NCBI GenBank assembly: GCA_964401935.1
Contig: CAYOAL010000038.1
Coordinates: 1 to 64,000 of the forward strand
From: JAPYTK01 sp964401935
GTDB taxonomy: Bacteria > Myxococcota_A > Polyangia > Polyangiales > Polyangiaceae
Length of the DNA: 64,000 bases
Reading direction: 5' to 3'
The notes beneath the pieces were generated by a model, which ran no database searches, was not told the origin of the DNA, and saw nothing but the letters and a program-made list of their open reading frames with translations. This document shows positions 7,332-18,654 of this stretch, piece after piece. Position numbers and translations under genes: made by a program. Position 1 is the stretch's first letter; each line of letters starts with the position of its first letter.

Positions 7332-8039
7332 ATGCCGAAGCTTCCGCGAGGCGAGACGCTCAAGGGTCATATCGGACCCGCCGGCTTCGATGGTGACGGC
7401 CTCGGCCGCGTGGTGAAGAACGCGCTGTGCCAGGCCGGCTCGCGCGAGGACGGCGAGCTCGCGCTCACCGAGGCGCTCAACCGCGTACAGCTCCAGGCGA
7501 TCCCCGGCTCTGCCGGACACCTCACCGCCTTCGTGCTCGGACCCCTGTTCGAGGCGGTCACGGACCAGAGCGGCACGGAGGTCGCGCGCCGCATGATCGC
7601 CATCCTCAAGCCCGTCCTGCAGAAGCGCAGCGAGCTCGAGCTCGGCGAAGCACCCGACTCGTCGCCTGCGAAGCCGACCGTGCTCATCGTCGACGACGAC
7701 ATCGTGGTGCGCGCCCAGCTGCTCTCGATCCTCAACAGCCATGGCTACACCGCGGTGAGCGCCCCGGATCCCAACGTCGCGCTGGCGATGAGCGTGCGCT
7801 GCCGCCCCGATCTCATCATCTCCGACATGGGCATGGGCCGCGCCAAGGACAGCCAGCTCGCCGCGCTGCTCAAGGTCGCGTTCCACGAGGCGGCGCCTCC
7901 CATCATCATCCTCACCCACGGTGAGCCGCAGGAAGACCCAGCGGCGGGGATCTGCATGCTCAGAAAGCCCATCGATCGCGACGCCCTCCTCAGCGTCATC
8001 GCCCCCCTCCTTCAGCGCTGCTCGGTCCCCCCCAACTGA
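7332..8039 (+). CDS. Response regulator (receiver domain) with a helical N-terminal extension
   Basis: A 235-residue protein. Residues 1-110 are a mostly helical region I do not recognise, containing ELALTEALNRVQL and LTAFVLGPLFEAV. Residues 117-230 form a CheY-like receiver: acidic cluster D121-D123 (VLIVDDD), phospho-acceptor D165 (LIISDMG), Thr in IIILTHG and the conserved K212 (MLRKPID). There is no DNA-binding output domain, so the output lies in the N-terminal region or a partner protein. A GTG at 7314 is an alternative start. No histidine kinase gene is adjacent, as is common for orphan regulators in myxobacteria. Confidence 0.88.
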   Translation: MPKLPRGETLKGHIGPAGFDGDGLGRVVKNALCQAGSREDGELALTEALNRVQLQAIPGSAGHLTAFVLGPLFEAVTDQSGTEVARRMIAILKPVLQKRSELELGEAPDSSPAKPTVLIVDDDIVVRAQLLSILNSHGYTAVSAPDPNVALAMSVRCRPDLIISDMGMGRAKDSQLAALLKVAFHEAAPPIIILTHGEPQEDPAAGICMLRKPIDRDALLSVIAPLLQRCSVPPN

Positions 8040-8076
8040 AGACCTGGCCGGGACGCGTGGCCTGACGACGAGCTGG

Positions 8077-9645
8077 TCACTGGCGCTCGGCGGGTTGGTT
8101 GGGAAAGGTGAGGAGGTAGATGTCGTGGCCACCGTTGGACGTGATGTCACCGCCGGTGAACGTGGCTTTGCCCACGAAGTTGCCGGTAGCGACGATGGCG
8201 CCGTTCCGGTCCGTGGCCACGCCGCGGCCGTAGTCGTTGTCGGAACCACCGAGGCGCCTGGCCCACACGGGTGTGCCGCTCGGGTCGAGCCGCGCGATGA
8301 AGGCGTCTCGGTTGCCGAGGGCTTCTTGGGGATGCCCACCGAAATCGGCCTTCAGGGAGAAGTAGCCGGTGACGGCGACGTTGCCCTCTTCATCGAGCGC
8401 GACGCCGTCTGCGCTGTCATCCTGTTTCCCGCCGAAGTGCTTGCTCCACACGTGGTCACCGCGCGCGTCGAGCTTGGCAACGAAAGCGTCACCCGAGCCG
8501 TTGGAGGTGAGCTCGCCGCCGCCAAAGTCGACGGGCTGCGAGAAGGCTCCCACGAACACCACTCCCCCGGAGGTGTCGACCGCCAGATCGTGTGCATACT
8601 CGGTGGCCTTCCCACCGAAACGCTTGCTCCACACGTGACCTCCGCTCGCGTCGAGCTTCACTACCGCCACGTCCGAGACCCCGCTGCTGGTGAGGGGCCC
8701 CCCGCCGTAGTCGACGGTCTTGTCGAGCGTGGCGAGCAGGTAGGCGCTGCCGTCCGCGTGGACGCCGACCGCATGCCCGAGCGTGAGCGCCCCCCCGGAG
8801 CCGCCGAAGGTCTTGAGCCACTTGTTGGTCCCGCTCTTGTCGAGCCGGGCCACGAAGGCGTTGGTCCGTCCCGCGCCCTTCACCTCCTCGCCTCCGAGCG
8901 CGAGCTTCTCCCAGAAGATCCCACCCACCACCACGTCGCCGTCGGGGCTCAGCGCGACGCTCTCCCCCTTGCCGCCGGCGATGTGGCGACTCCACACGTA
9001 GTTGCCGCTCTTGTCGAGCGCGAGCAGGAAACCTCCCCACCTGTCCTGGTAGGTCTCCCCACCAAGCTCGATGCTCCCGCTGAAGCTGCCGGTGACGTAG
9101 ACGTTGCCGGTCGCGTCGACCGCGACGTCCGACGCTTGGTCGTCGTCGCTCCCGCCGAAGCGCTTGCTCCACTGATGAGCCCCACTCTTGTCGTATTTGG
9201 CGACGACGACATCGACCGTGCCGGCGACCTTGAGCGGGCCGCCGCCGAAGTCGGCGCTCCCTCGAAAGTGCCCCACCACGATGACGTTGCCCGCGGCGTC
9301 GACGGCGACCGCGGTGCCCTCCTCAGCGCGCACCGTCCCGTCGCCAACGTTCGAGCCGTCGGCGTGGTTGCTGCCGAAGTGCTTGCTCCAAGACGCGAGC
9401 TCCGGCGGCGGCGGGGGGGGCTGCTCGGGCTCCGCGCTCCTCTTGGCGTCGTTGCCGGTAGAGGTGGCGCCGCCTTTGTTCCCTCGCTTGCCCTTCTTCG
9501 CTCGCCCTTCGGCGTCTTTGTCTCCGACGCGCCCACGCGACGACGCCTCGACCTCCTCTCCGCCACCCGACCCGCCACCCTGACAAGCGACGCATGCGCC
9601 GAGGAGGGCGCCCACCCAACGAGCTCGTCCTTTGTGGCTCGACAT
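8077..9645 (-). CDS. SBBP-repeat beta-propeller lipoprotein
   Basis: A 522-residue surface lipoprotein. The leader contains two candidate lipidation cysteines (LLGAC at 18, CVAC at 21). It is followed by a linker rich in Gly, Lys and Pro, and then about eight SBBP-type repeats of the form GHVWSKRFGG...A.DLAVDTSGGVVFVG.F...VDFGGG.L.S.G..DAFVAKLD. These repeats form propellers and are greatly expanded in myxobacteria, where they are thought to act in binding or adhesion outside the cell. It converges on the response regulator with 37 bp between stops, and is divergent from the small lipoprotein at 9748. Confidence 0.88.
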   Translation of the reverse strand: MSSHKGRARWVGALLGACVACQGGGSGGGEEVEASSRGRVGDKDAEGRAKKGKRGNKGGATSTGNDAKRSAEPEQPPPPPPELASWSKHFGSNHADGSNVGDGTVRAEEGTAVAVDAAGNVIVVGHFRGSADFGGGPLKVAGTVDVVVAKYDKSGAHQWSKRFGGSDDDQASDVAVDATGNVYVTGSFSGSIELGGETYQDRWGGFLLALDKSGNYVWSRHIAGGKGESVALSPDGDVVVGGIFWEKLALGGEEVKGAGRTNAFVARLDKSGTNKWLKTFGGSGGALTLGHAVGVHADGSAYLLATLDKTVDYGGGPLTSSGVSDVAVVKLDASGGHVWSKRFGGKATEYAHDLAVDTSGGVVFVGAFSQPVDFGGGELTSNGSGDAFVAKLDARGDHVWSKHFGGKQDDSADGVALDEEGNVAVTGYFSLKADFGGHPQEALGNRDAFIARLDPSGTPVWARRLGGSDNDYGRGVATDRNGAIVATGNFVGKATFTGGDITSNGGHDIYLLTFPNQPAERQ

Positions 9646-9747
9646 AGGGCGCCATCATCGAGCGCCGCGCTCGGTGGATCAACGACGAACGAGCCGGCCA
9701 AGGACGGCGGTTGCGGCGCCCCCCGCAGAGGCCTGCTACGGTAGGGT

Positions 9748-10038
9748 GTGCGCTCGGTTCTGATCGCCCTCGTCGTGTTGGTGGTCGCCTGTGGCGACTC
9801 GCGAGGTGAGGTGCGAGAGGGGAAGGCCTGCGAGCACCTCGGAGAGCGGATCTGCGGCGAGGGCGACACGGTGCTCGAGTGTCGCCACGACCCGAGCCCT
9901 ACCGCCGTCGCCCCGCGGATCGCACGCGACGGGCCGGGGTTCGTCCCGCGCTACGAGCTCCTCCGAACGTGCGACACCGACGAGCGCTGCGAGGACGGCG
10001 CCTGTGTGCACGATCCGGACGACGACGACGACTTCTGA
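9748..10038 (+). CDS. Small Cys-containing lipoprotein
   Basis: A 96-residue protein from a GTG start with a hydrophobic leader and lipobox LVVAC (Cys15). The mature part has eight further cysteines in pairs (CEHLGERIC, CDTDERC..GAC), which suggests disulfide bonds, and ends in an Asp-rich tail (DPDDDDDF). The family is not recognised. It is divergent from the SBBP lipoprotein and 65 bp upstream of the permease. Confidence 0.65.
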   Translation: MRSVLIALVVLVVACGDSRGEVREGKACEHLGERICGEGDTVLECRHDPSPTAVAPRIARDGPGFVPRYELLRTCDTDERCEDGACVHDPDDDDDF

Positions 10039-10103
10039 CCGCGACGTAGGGCGACGGCCGCGCGGACTGCACCTCGCGGCGTGAGCGCGGCTATGCTGTC
10101 GAC

Positions 10104-11567
10104 GTGTCGGAGCAGCAGGGTGGCGTGTCCTATGAGAAGGTCGACGAGGCCTACTTCGCGCAACGCGGCCTGAAGCGCTACGCGAGGGTGTGGTCGCTGT
10201 GGGCGCTGGGCGTCGGCGCGGTCATCAGCGGCGACTTCTTCGGCTGGAGCTTCGGTCTCGCCGAGGGAGGTTTCGGCGGGATGTTGGCGGCCACGGTGGT
10301 CATCACCGTGATGTATGTGGGGCTCTGCTACAGCATCGCCGAGCTGAGCCCGGCGCTCCCCCACACCGGCGGCGCCTATTCGTTCGCGCGCTCGGCCCTG
10401 GGGCCGTGGGGCGGCTACGTGACCGGCCTCGCCGAGAACATGGAGTACATCCTCACGCCAGCCGTGATCGTGGCTGGGATCGGCAGCTACCTCGGCGCGG
10501 TGTTCGGGACCGCCGATGCTTGGGCGCCGCTGTGGTGGACCGGTGCCTACGCGCTGTTCGTGGGTCTCAACATCTACGGGGTGGAGCTCACGTTCAAGTT
10601 CACGGTGGTCATCACGCTCCTCGCGCTCGCCATCCTCGTGGTGTTCTGGGTGGGGGCCGTTCCCCACCTCGACTTCGGGCGCTACGCGTTCGACATGCCC
10701 CCCGAGCCGGGCGGCAGCGCGTGGTTCCCGCGCGGCGTGAAGGGCGTGTTCGGCGCGCTCCCCTTCGCCATCTGGTTCTACCTCGCCATCGAGCAGCTCC
10801 CCCTCGCCGCCGAGGAGGCCCACGATCCCAAGCGCGACATGCCCAAAGGCATCCTCTACGGGCTCCTCACCCTCATCGTGTGCGCATTCCTCACGCTGGT
10901 GCTGAGCTCCGGCATCGCGCCAGGGGTGGCGCAGCTCGGCCGGGAAGAGGCGGTGCTCTACGCGAGCTTCCAGGTGATCCTCGGCGCCGGCACGAGCTCC
11001 AAGATCCTCGCCCTCATCGCGGTGGCGGGCCTTCTGGCGAGCTTTCACTCCATCATCTTCGCCTACGGGCGCCAGATCTACTCGCTCTCGCGCGCCGGCT
11101 ACTTCCCGCGCCTCTTGTCGCTCACCGCTCCGCGGCGCAAGACGCCCCACGTCGCCCTGATCGTGGGGGCGCTCCTCGGCTTCACGGTCGCGCTCACCGT
11201 ACACCTCTTGCCGAAGGAGCACCCGGTGGGCGCCGTGCTCCTCAACATGGCGGTGTTCGGCGCGGTCATCGCTTACGTGATGCAGATGCTCTCCTTCATC
11301 TTGTTGCGGCTGCGTCTCCCCCAGCTCGAGCGCCCGTTCCGGAGCCCGCTGGGCATCGCCGGCGCGGCGATCGCGATGCTCATCGCGGTGGTCACCCTGA
11401 TCGCGCTCTTTCTCCACAGCTCGGGCTACCGCCTCGGCGTGCTCGGCGCCGCGGTGTGGTTCGGCCTCGGCATCCTCTACTTCGCGCTCTGGGGCCGGCA
11501 CCGCCTCGTCTACGCTCCCGAGGAGCAGTTTGCGATGCACCTCCGCGACGGCCACGACAAGCCGTGA
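10104..11567 (+). CDS. APC-superfamily permease, ethanolamine-permease type
   Basis: A 487-residue integral membrane protein with about 12 hydrophobic segments. The N-terminal signature VGAVISGDFFGWSFGLAEGGFGGM, PHTGGAYSFARSALGPWGGY and the motif IEQLPLAAEEAHDPKRDMPKG closely match the ethanolamine permease branch of the amino acid/polyamine/organocation family. The likely role is proton-coupled uptake of ethanolamine or a related amine. No ethanolamine ammonia-lyase genes are present in the window, so the substrate is inferred from the family only. The start is GTG at 10104. Confidence 0.88.
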   Translation: MSEQQGGVSYEKVDEAYFAQRGLKRYARVWSLWALGVGAVISGDFFGWSFGLAEGGFGGMLAATVVITVMYVGLCYSIAELSPALPHTGGAYSFARSALGPWGGYVTGLAENMEYILTPAVIVAGIGSYLGAVFGTADAWAPLWWTGAYALFVGLNIYGVELTFKFTVVITLLALAILVVFWVGAVPHLDFGRYAFDMPPEPGGSAWFPRGVKGVFGALPFAIWFYLAIEQLPLAAEEAHDPKRDMPKGILYGLLTLIVCAFLTLVLSSGIAPGVAQLGREEAVLYASFQVILGAGTSSKILALIAVAGLLASFHSIIFAYGRQIYSLSRAGYFPRLLSLTAPRRKTPHVALIVGALLGFTVALTVHLLPKEHPVGAVLLNMAVFGAVIAYVMQMLSFILLRLRLPQLERPFRSPLGIAGAAIAMLIAVVTLIALFLHSSGYRLGVLGAAVWFGLGILYFALWGRHRLVYAPEEQFAMHLRDGHDKP

Positions 11568-11664
11568 AGAGGCGTGGCGCGTGGTCCACCCTCCGACCCT
11601 CGACGTCGCGCACGGCAGACGCGCCTCACCCGCTCGGCCGCGAGCGGTCGGTCGCCGCTCGACG

Positions 11665-12233
11665 CTACGCGGGCTCGAGCTCGAGGAGCGCCGCCCCCTG
11701 CTCGATGTCGTCGCCGTCACCGGGGACGACGCGCAGCACGCGCGCCTCGTCGGGGAGCCCCGCGCCGTCGTATTGGATGCGGCTGAACGTCTTCATCACC
11801 TCGAGCAGCGCGATCGACTGCCCGCGTCGGATCACGTCGCCCACCGCGACAAAGGGCGGTTTGTCGGGGCCGGGCCGCGCGTAGAAGCGCCCGCTCGTAG
11901 GTGCGCGAAACACGAGCTCGCTCCCCACCCCCGCCGCGCTCACGGGGGCACGCGCCGCGGCACCGCCGAGCTCCGGATCGAGCACGAGGAGCAGGTCGTC
12001 ATAGCCCACCGGTCGCCGCGCCCGCGTGCGCTCGCCTCCCTCCTCGATCACCAGCCCGCGCACGTCGTCGGGGGCGAACAGCGGGGAGAGCTCGCCGAGC
12101 ACCTCGAGCCGCCCGATGGGTGCCCCCTCCGCCACCAGGCTGCCCATTGGAGGCGCTTCGCGCCACAAGCCAACGCCCGGGCTTCGGAGCTCGATGCGCC
12201 CATCGTCGCGCCGCTTGGCGAGCACCGTCGTCG

Positions 12234-12237
<4 letters not shown>
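11665..12237 (-). CDS. Biotin carboxyl carrier protein of acyl-CoA carboxylase
   Basis: A 190-residue protein whose C-terminal 80 residues form a biotinyl domain: FRAPTSGRFYARPGPDKPPF, VGDVIRRGQSIALLEVMKTF with biotin-accepting Lys149, and a closing strand GDDIEQGAALLELEPA. The motif is EVMKTF rather than the usual EAMKM. Residues 1-100 are a separate module that also resembles a lipoyl/biotinyl-like half-fold. The GTG start overlaps the stop of the carboxyltransferase gene by 4 bp (GTGA), so the two are translationally coupled. It is the last gene of a three-gene acyl-CoA carboxylase operon. Confidence 0.92.
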
Positions 12238-13970
<1,733 letters not shown>

Positions 13971-13973
13971 GGC

Positions 13974-15326
13974 TCAGGTGGGGTCTGGGGGATTCCAGCC
14001 AGGGATGCTGCGGGTGTCGTAGGCAGAGCTGCGGAAGGCCTCCGAACGGAGGATGGCGAGGTGCATCGGCACGGTGGTGGCCACCCCTTCGCAGCGGAGG
14101 CCCGTGAGGGCGGCGACCATGCGGTCGGCGGCGTCGTCGCGGCTCTCGGCGTGCGTAATCACCTTGCAGAGAAGACTGTCGTAGTGGGGCGGCACCTCGT
14201 AACCGCTCGTCACGTGAGTGTCGACGCGCACCCCCTCGGCGCTGGGTGCCTCCCACCTGACGATGGTGCCCGGGGAAGGCCGGAAGCCGGCGGATGGATC
14301 CTCGGCGTTGATCCGGCACTCGATGGCGTGGCCCTCGAAGTGGATGTCGTCTTGGGTGATCGAGAGAGGATGGCCCGCCGCCACATGGATCTGTTCCACC
14401 ACGAGATCGACGCCGGTGCGCATCTCGCTCACGCAGTGCTCCACCTGGAGGCGCGTGTTCATCTCCATGAAGCGGAGCACGCCGCTCTGATCGAGGAGAA
14501 ACTCCATCGTCCCTGCCCCCACGTAGCCGATGGCGCGCGTGGCCTCGACCGCAGCGGCGAGGGTGCGGGCGCGCTCCGCCTCGTCGATGGTGGGCGCCGG
14601 CGACTCCTCGATGAGCTTCTGGTGGTTGCGCTGCACGGTGCAGTCACGCTCGCCGAGGTGCACCACGGCGCCGTGGCTGTCGGCCATGAGCTGGATCTCG
14701 ACGTGACGGCCGCCCTCGACGAGGCGCTCGAGATAGAGTCGGCCATCGCCGAACGCGGCCAGCGCCTCCGACGACGCCTCCTCGTAGGCGCGCTCGAGCG
14801 CGTCCGGAGAGCGCGCGATGCGCATCCCCCGACCGCCGCCGCCGCTCTCCGCCTTGAGCAACACGGGGTAGCCCACCGCGTCGGCGACGCGCCGCGCCTC
14901 GTCAAGATCCGCGAGCACGCCCTCGCTGCCGTCGATGACGCGGAGGCCCGCCTGCCGCATCGCGCGCTTGGCCGGTGTCTTGGTGCCCATCAGGTGCATC
15001 ACGTGCGCGGGCGGCCCGATGAAGGTAACGCCGTGTTGCTCGGCGAGGCGCGCGAAGACCGGGTTCTCCGCGAGGAAGCCCCATCCGGGGTGGATCGCCG
15101 TGCAGCCGGTCTGCACCGCGGCCTGCACGATGCGGCGGGCGTCGAGGTAGCTCTGTGCGCTGCGCGCCGGTCCGACACAAACCGTCTCTCGGCCGGCCAG
15201 GTAAGCGGCGGCGCGGTCGGCCGTGGAGACGGCGAACACCGGAGTGATCCCGAGTCGATCACACGCGCGAGCGATGCGCACGGCGACCTCACCTCGATTC
15301 GCGATGAACAGGCGGCGGAAGCCCAT
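13974..15326 (-). CDS. Biotin carboxylase subunit
   Basis: A 450-residue biotin carboxylase of standard AccC length. It opens with FRRLFIANRGEVAVRIARAC. It has the ATP-grasp glycine loop KAESGGGGRGMRI, the ERDCTVQRNHQKLIEESPAP segment, the metal/bicarbonate motif MEMNTRLQVEH and the C-terminal ECRINAEDP..GFRPSPG. It carboxylates biotin on the carrier encoded two genes downstream. It is the first gene of the operon (biotin carboxylase, carboxyltransferase, carrier), with 3 bp and then a 4-bp overlap between genes. The 156-bp region shared with the divergent VWA gene should hold the promoter. Having the biotin carboxylase and carrier on separate genes differs from the fused actinobacterial type. 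Confidence 0.95.
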   Translation of the reverse strand: MGFRRLFIANRGEVAVRIARACDRLGITPVFAVSTADRAAAYLAGRETVCVGPARSAQSYLDARRIVQAAVQTGCTAIHPGWGFLAENPVFARLAEQHGVTFIGPPAHVMHLMGTKTPAKRAMRQAGLRVIDGSEGVLADLDEARRVADAVGYPVLLKAESGGGGRGMRIARSPDALERAYEEASSEALAAFGDGRLYLERLVEGGRHVEIQLMADSHGAVVHLGERDCTVQRNHQKLIEESPAPTIDEAERARTLAAAVEATRAIGYVGAGTMEFLLDQSGVLRFMEMNTRLQVEHCVSEMRTGVDLVVEQIHVAAGHPLSITQDDIHFEGHAIECRINAEDPSAGFRPSPGTIVRWEAPSAEGVRVDTHVTSGYEVPPHYDSLLCKVITHAESRDDAADRMVAALTGLRCEGVATTVPMHLAILRSEAFRSSAYDTRSIPGWNPPDPT

Positions 15327-15482
15327 CGGGCGCACCCTACCCCATCGTGGGCCCGACCGATCACGGAATGACAGGCTGCACGTCAGTCGCCTAACGAGCG
15401 GCCTCGGAGCGCCCGCCACACGCGTCACATCACCGAGATCGCGCGGTTTCCGCTTGGCATCGAGCTTGCTCAGGTAGCGACC

Positions 15483-16664
15483 ATGAGCCAGCAACCTCGC
15501 CGTTCCGGACAACGCCTCTTGGTGAAACTCTCTATCTCGATGGCCCTCGCGGGGCTCTCGCTGGGATGTGCTCAAGGCGGCGGCTCCGCCCCAGATCCGG
15601 CCGCCAGCGACGGCGTGGGTGGCTTCGATGGCGGCGAGGTCCCGCAGAACGAGTGGCCCTTCGACGTGGAGCAGTGCGGCGCCGCGGAGTATGGAAAACA
15701 AGTGGCTGCGAGCATGCTGGTGGTGCTCGACCGGTCGGGGAGCATGGCCTACCGCTGGCTCGACACCAGCGTGGCGCTCGTGCAGATGATGGGGGAGGCG
15801 AACCCTGCGCTCCAAGTGGGGCTGCTCCCCTTCCCGGCGCTCGGCTGCGACTACGACGGCCTCGTGTCGTGCCTGGGCGAGCCGACCGCGAGCGGCTGCG
15901 ACGCCACCCTCGCCGACGGCTGTTGCACCGACGTCGCGACGGACCCGGTCGTCCCGCTCTCGCCGGCGCAAGAGGCGCGCGACGCCGCCTTCGCGTGGTT
16001 GAACGGCCAACCGGTGGACGGCTTCACCCCGACGCTCAGCGCCTTGAAGAGCGCCTACGCCTACATGCAGTCGCAACCCTCGGAAGGGCAGCGCTACGTG
16101 GTGCTCTTCACCGACGGCGCCCCGACCCTGCACGGCACCGATTTCGGGCCCGAGGCGTTCGATGCGTGTGGCGAAGAGGACGATCTGCTCTCCGCGGTGG
16201 CGGCAGCGGCAGAGGGTCCGACGTCGGTGAAGACCTTCGCCATCGGCTCCGCAGAAAGCTGGCCGGCCGCCGCATTGCTCAGCGAGATCGCGCTCCTCGG
16301 GGGCACCGCGCGCACGTCACCCTGCGATCCCGCCTTCGCCGAGTGCCACTACATCGTGGGCAGCGAGGACTTCGGCGACGAGCTCCAGCAGGTGCTCGAT
16401 CGCATCGCGGGGCTGGTGGGCGACTGCACCTTCGACATCCCCGAGGGGAACGAACAGGCCAGCGCGGGCGCGATCAACGTGGGCGTGAAGACCGCGAGCC
16501 GCCTCGTGCCGGTGTATCGCGACGCGGCCCGCCACGACGGCTGGGACTTCGCCGACGCGGACCAGTCGCGGGTGCAGCTCTACGGCGCGGCCTGCGATCT
16601 CTACAACGCGAGCCCCGAGAACGAGGTGGTGGTGGTGCTCGGCTGCGAGACGTTGGTCAAGTAG
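15483..16664 (+). CDS. VWA-domain lipoprotein
   Basis: A 393-residue lipoprotein with lipobox LSLGC near residue 29, then a short Gly-rich linker and a von Willebrand A domain: MIDAS motif D83-R-S-G-S87, the Thr loop near FTPTLSALKSA and the Asp of VVLFTDGAPT. Many paired cysteines follow (CDYDGLVSC, GCCTD, CDPAFAEC). The C-terminal part CTFDIP...VQLYGAACDLY...VVLGC is a recurrent tail of Polyangiales VWA lipoproteins; the fragment at the right edge of this window shares it. Likely role: metal-dependent ligand binding at the cell surface. It converges on the next gene with an 8-bp overlap of the stops. Confidence 0.88.
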   Translation: MSQQPRRSGQRLLVKLSISMALAGLSLGCAQGGGSAPDPAASDGVGGFDGGEVPQNEWPFDVEQCGAAEYGKQVAASMLVVLDRSGSMAYRWLDTSVALVQMMGEANPALQVGLLPFPALGCDYDGLVSCLGEPTASGCDATLADGCCTDVATDPVVPLSPAQEARDAAFAWLNGQPVDGFTPTLSALKSAYAYMQSQPSEGQRYVVLFTDGAPTLHGTDFGPEAFDACGEEDDLLSAVAAAAEGPTSVKTFAIGSAESWPAAALLSEIALLGGTARTSPCDPAFAECHYIVGSEDFGDELQQVLDRIAGLVGDCTFDIPEGNEQASAGAINVGVKTASRLVPVYRDAARHDGWDFADADQSRVQLYGAACDLYNASPENEVVVVLGCETLVK

Positions 16665-17361
16665 CTCCGGGCTCGAGCCCTGCGGGCGGCGCCACCACCA
16701 GCTCGACGCTCGAGGTGACCGTCCCCGCGCGCTCGAGGAGCCCCCGATACCAGGCTGTGGTCCGCGCCACGTGGTCGGCGCGACTGCGCACGCCCCACAC
16801 GAGAGAGAGCGTGTGCCGGGTCGCGTCGTGGGTCTTCGTGCGCTGGCTGTCTTTCACGGCGTTGGCAGACGGACCACTCCGATCGTGGAGACAGAGCAGC
16901 CCGCCGAGGCGAATGCTCTGGCCCGAGGCGTTGAACACGGTGGTCGCGGCCGGCTCGGCGAGCCGCACCGACAGCGGCGGCTCGAGGCGATCGACGTCGA
17001 CGACGCTGATGGGGAGCCCGCTGTGGAGCGACACCACGTTGCACGCGTCCACCGCGAGGTTGATCGAGCCGAGGCCGAGAGCGGCGGCCTTGACGAGGTA
17101 CTCCGAGGCCGGCTTACCGCGCCCGGTGGGCTTGTAGCCGCCGTGGCGAAGCAGGTCGCGCACGTCGGCCACCAGCGACGGCTCGCGTGTCACGGGCACC
17201 TCGTGCTCTGGCCCGAGCGCCGCGGTCGGTGCCAACAGCGCGCCGAGCCACGGCGGCGACGAGACCTCGGCGAGCGGGCGCGAGAAGCGCGTGGTGAAGG
17301 CAGCGAGCTCGAGCAGCGGATGCACGGTCACGTGCACGACGAGCGCCGGTGGGGCGGTCAC
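16657..17361 (-). CDS. B3/B4 tRNA-binding-domain protein
   Basis: A 234-residue protein resembling the B3/4 domain of phenylalanyl-tRNA synthetase beta (COG3382 type). The diagnostic part is RHGGYKPTGRGKPASEYLVKAA followed by INLAVDACNVVSLHSGLPISVVD. Stand-alone members are thought to act in tRNA or aminoacyl-tRNA quality control, but their activity is not firmly established. The GTG start overlaps the stop of the upstream LamG lipoprotein gene (GTGA), so a cytosolic RNA-type protein is coupled to an exported one, an odd pairing. Its 3' end overlaps the convergent VWA gene by 8 bp. Confidence 0.8.
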   Translation of the reverse strand: MTAPPALVVHVTVHPLLELAAFTTRFSRPLAEVSSPPWLGALLAPTAALGPEHEVPVTREPSLVADVRDLLRHGGYKPTGRGKPASEYLVKAAALGLGSINLAVDACNVVSLHSGLPISVVDVDRLEPPLSVRLAEPAATTVFNASGQSIRLGGLLCLHDRSGPSANAVKDSQRTKTHDATRHTLSLVWGVRSRADHVARTTAWYRGLLERAGTVTSSVELVVAPPAGLEPGAT

Positions 17362-18527
17362 AGGGCCTCGGGCGGTCCGAAGGTGAGCCACTGATCGCGC
17401 TCGGCGAGGTAGCGCAGCGCGATCTCGTCGGCGGTCGCGGCGAACGTGGCCACGCGGGTCTCGTCGAGCGAGCCCAAGAAGAAGTCCTCGTCGTACTCGC
17501 TCACCCCGAGCGCCGCCGCGCCGGCGTTCATGGTCGCGGTGCCACCGAACGGTACCGACTCGCGCAGCTCGCCGTCGAGGTAGAGGCGATGCGTGTCGGA
17601 GGCGCGATCCATCACCGTCACCAACAGATGCCAGTCGACGTCGCTGGCTTGGTTGGGGAGCGCGGGGGCGCCGGTGCCGAAGTTCTCGTCGTCGCCCACG
17701 CAGCAGCTCCCGAGCGTCGCGTCGCTGCGCACGTTCGCGTACTGATCGGGGAGGATGCGGAGCGCCCACCCGTTGCAGCAGGCGGCGCGGCTCCTGCCGA
17801 GGGTCATGGGGAGCTCCTCGGTGGTGGCGCGAGCGAACCACACCGAGAAGGTGCGCGCGTCCCCCTCCTCGACGTCCCACGCGGGGACCGTCCCCATGTC
17901 GACGCGGCTCGCGCTGCCATCGAAGGCCAGCGCGCCGCCGATGATCCCTTCGAGCGCGGTGAGGCTGGTGCCCGTTCCGTCGTTCGCTCCCGGTGAGGCG
18001 TCGACCACGTCGTTGGGCGCGCCGCCCGCGGTGCTCATGTGATAGACGCCGACGTAGTCGCTCCACACCGCCGCCGGGTTCGCCCCCCCGGGGGCCGTCG
18101 CGTCGCCATAACGCAGCCGAAACGAGCCGCCACGAGCCGCCGCGGTAGGGAGCTTCACCCACGCGATGGAGGTGCCCCCCGGCTGCCAGCGCTCGAGCTC
18201 GTGGGGCAGCGGCTCACCGGTCGCGCTCACGAAGCGGAGGTCGGCCCCATCGCTGCTCGCGGCCGCGTAGTCGATGCGCGCAGGGGAGAGAGCCACCATC
18301 GCGACGAAGTGCTCGACGTCGCCCCCTGCGCGCGCGCCGTAGGTGATCGACACCTCGTACACCACTGGCGCGCCACCGCCGCCAGCGCCTCCCTCCCCGG
18401 CCGACGCGCCGCCGCCCCCTCGTCCACCCGCCGCCGGCGTCACCACCTCCCCGAGCTCGAACACGCAGCTCGCGCTCGCTAGGGCCCACCCGAGGCCCAA
18501 GAGCACCGCCCAGCCAAGCCGCGTCAT
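17358..18527 (-). CDS. DUF2341/LamG lipoprotein
   Basis: A 389-residue lipoprotein: leader ending ALASASC (Cys21), a Gly/Ala-rich linker, then a DUF2341-like domain (RLRYGDATAPGGANPAAVWSDYVGVYHM) and a concanavalin-like LamG domain (GGALAFDGSASRVDMG, FSVWFARAT, HLLVTVMDRASDTHRLYLDG). Proteins of this build bind glycans or other ligands at the cell surface. Several Cys pairs (AACCNGW, GSCCVGD) may be disulfide bonded. It is upstream of and coupled by a 4-bp overlap to the B3/4 gene. Confidence 0.85.
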   Translation of the reverse strand: MTRLGWAVLLGLGWALASASCVFELGEVVTPAAGGRGGGGASAGEGGAGGGGAPVVYEVSITYGARAGGDVEHFVAMVALSPARIDYAAASSDGADLRFVSATGEPLPHELERWQPGGTSIAWVKLPTAAARGGSFRLRYGDATAPGGANPAAVWSDYVGVYHMSTAGGAPNDVVDASPGANDGTGTSLTALEGIIGGALAFDGSASRVDMGTVPAWDVEEGDARTFSVWFARATTEELPMTLGRSRAACCNGWALRILPDQYANVRSDATLGSCCVGDDENFGTGAPALPNQASDVDWHLLVTVMDRASDTHRLYLDGELRESVPFGGTATMNAGAAALGVSEYDEDFFLGSLDETRVATFAATADEIALRYLAERDQWLTFGPPEAL

Positions 18528-18654
18528 CGCATGAACGTACCGCGCCTCGTCGCCGTATTCCAGGCGGCTGCTGCGACCAAACCGAGCCTCCGCGGCGAGC
18601 TCCCCGCTCGCGCCGAATCGCGAGCAGATCGCGCCAAGCCGCTACCCGCTCTGC

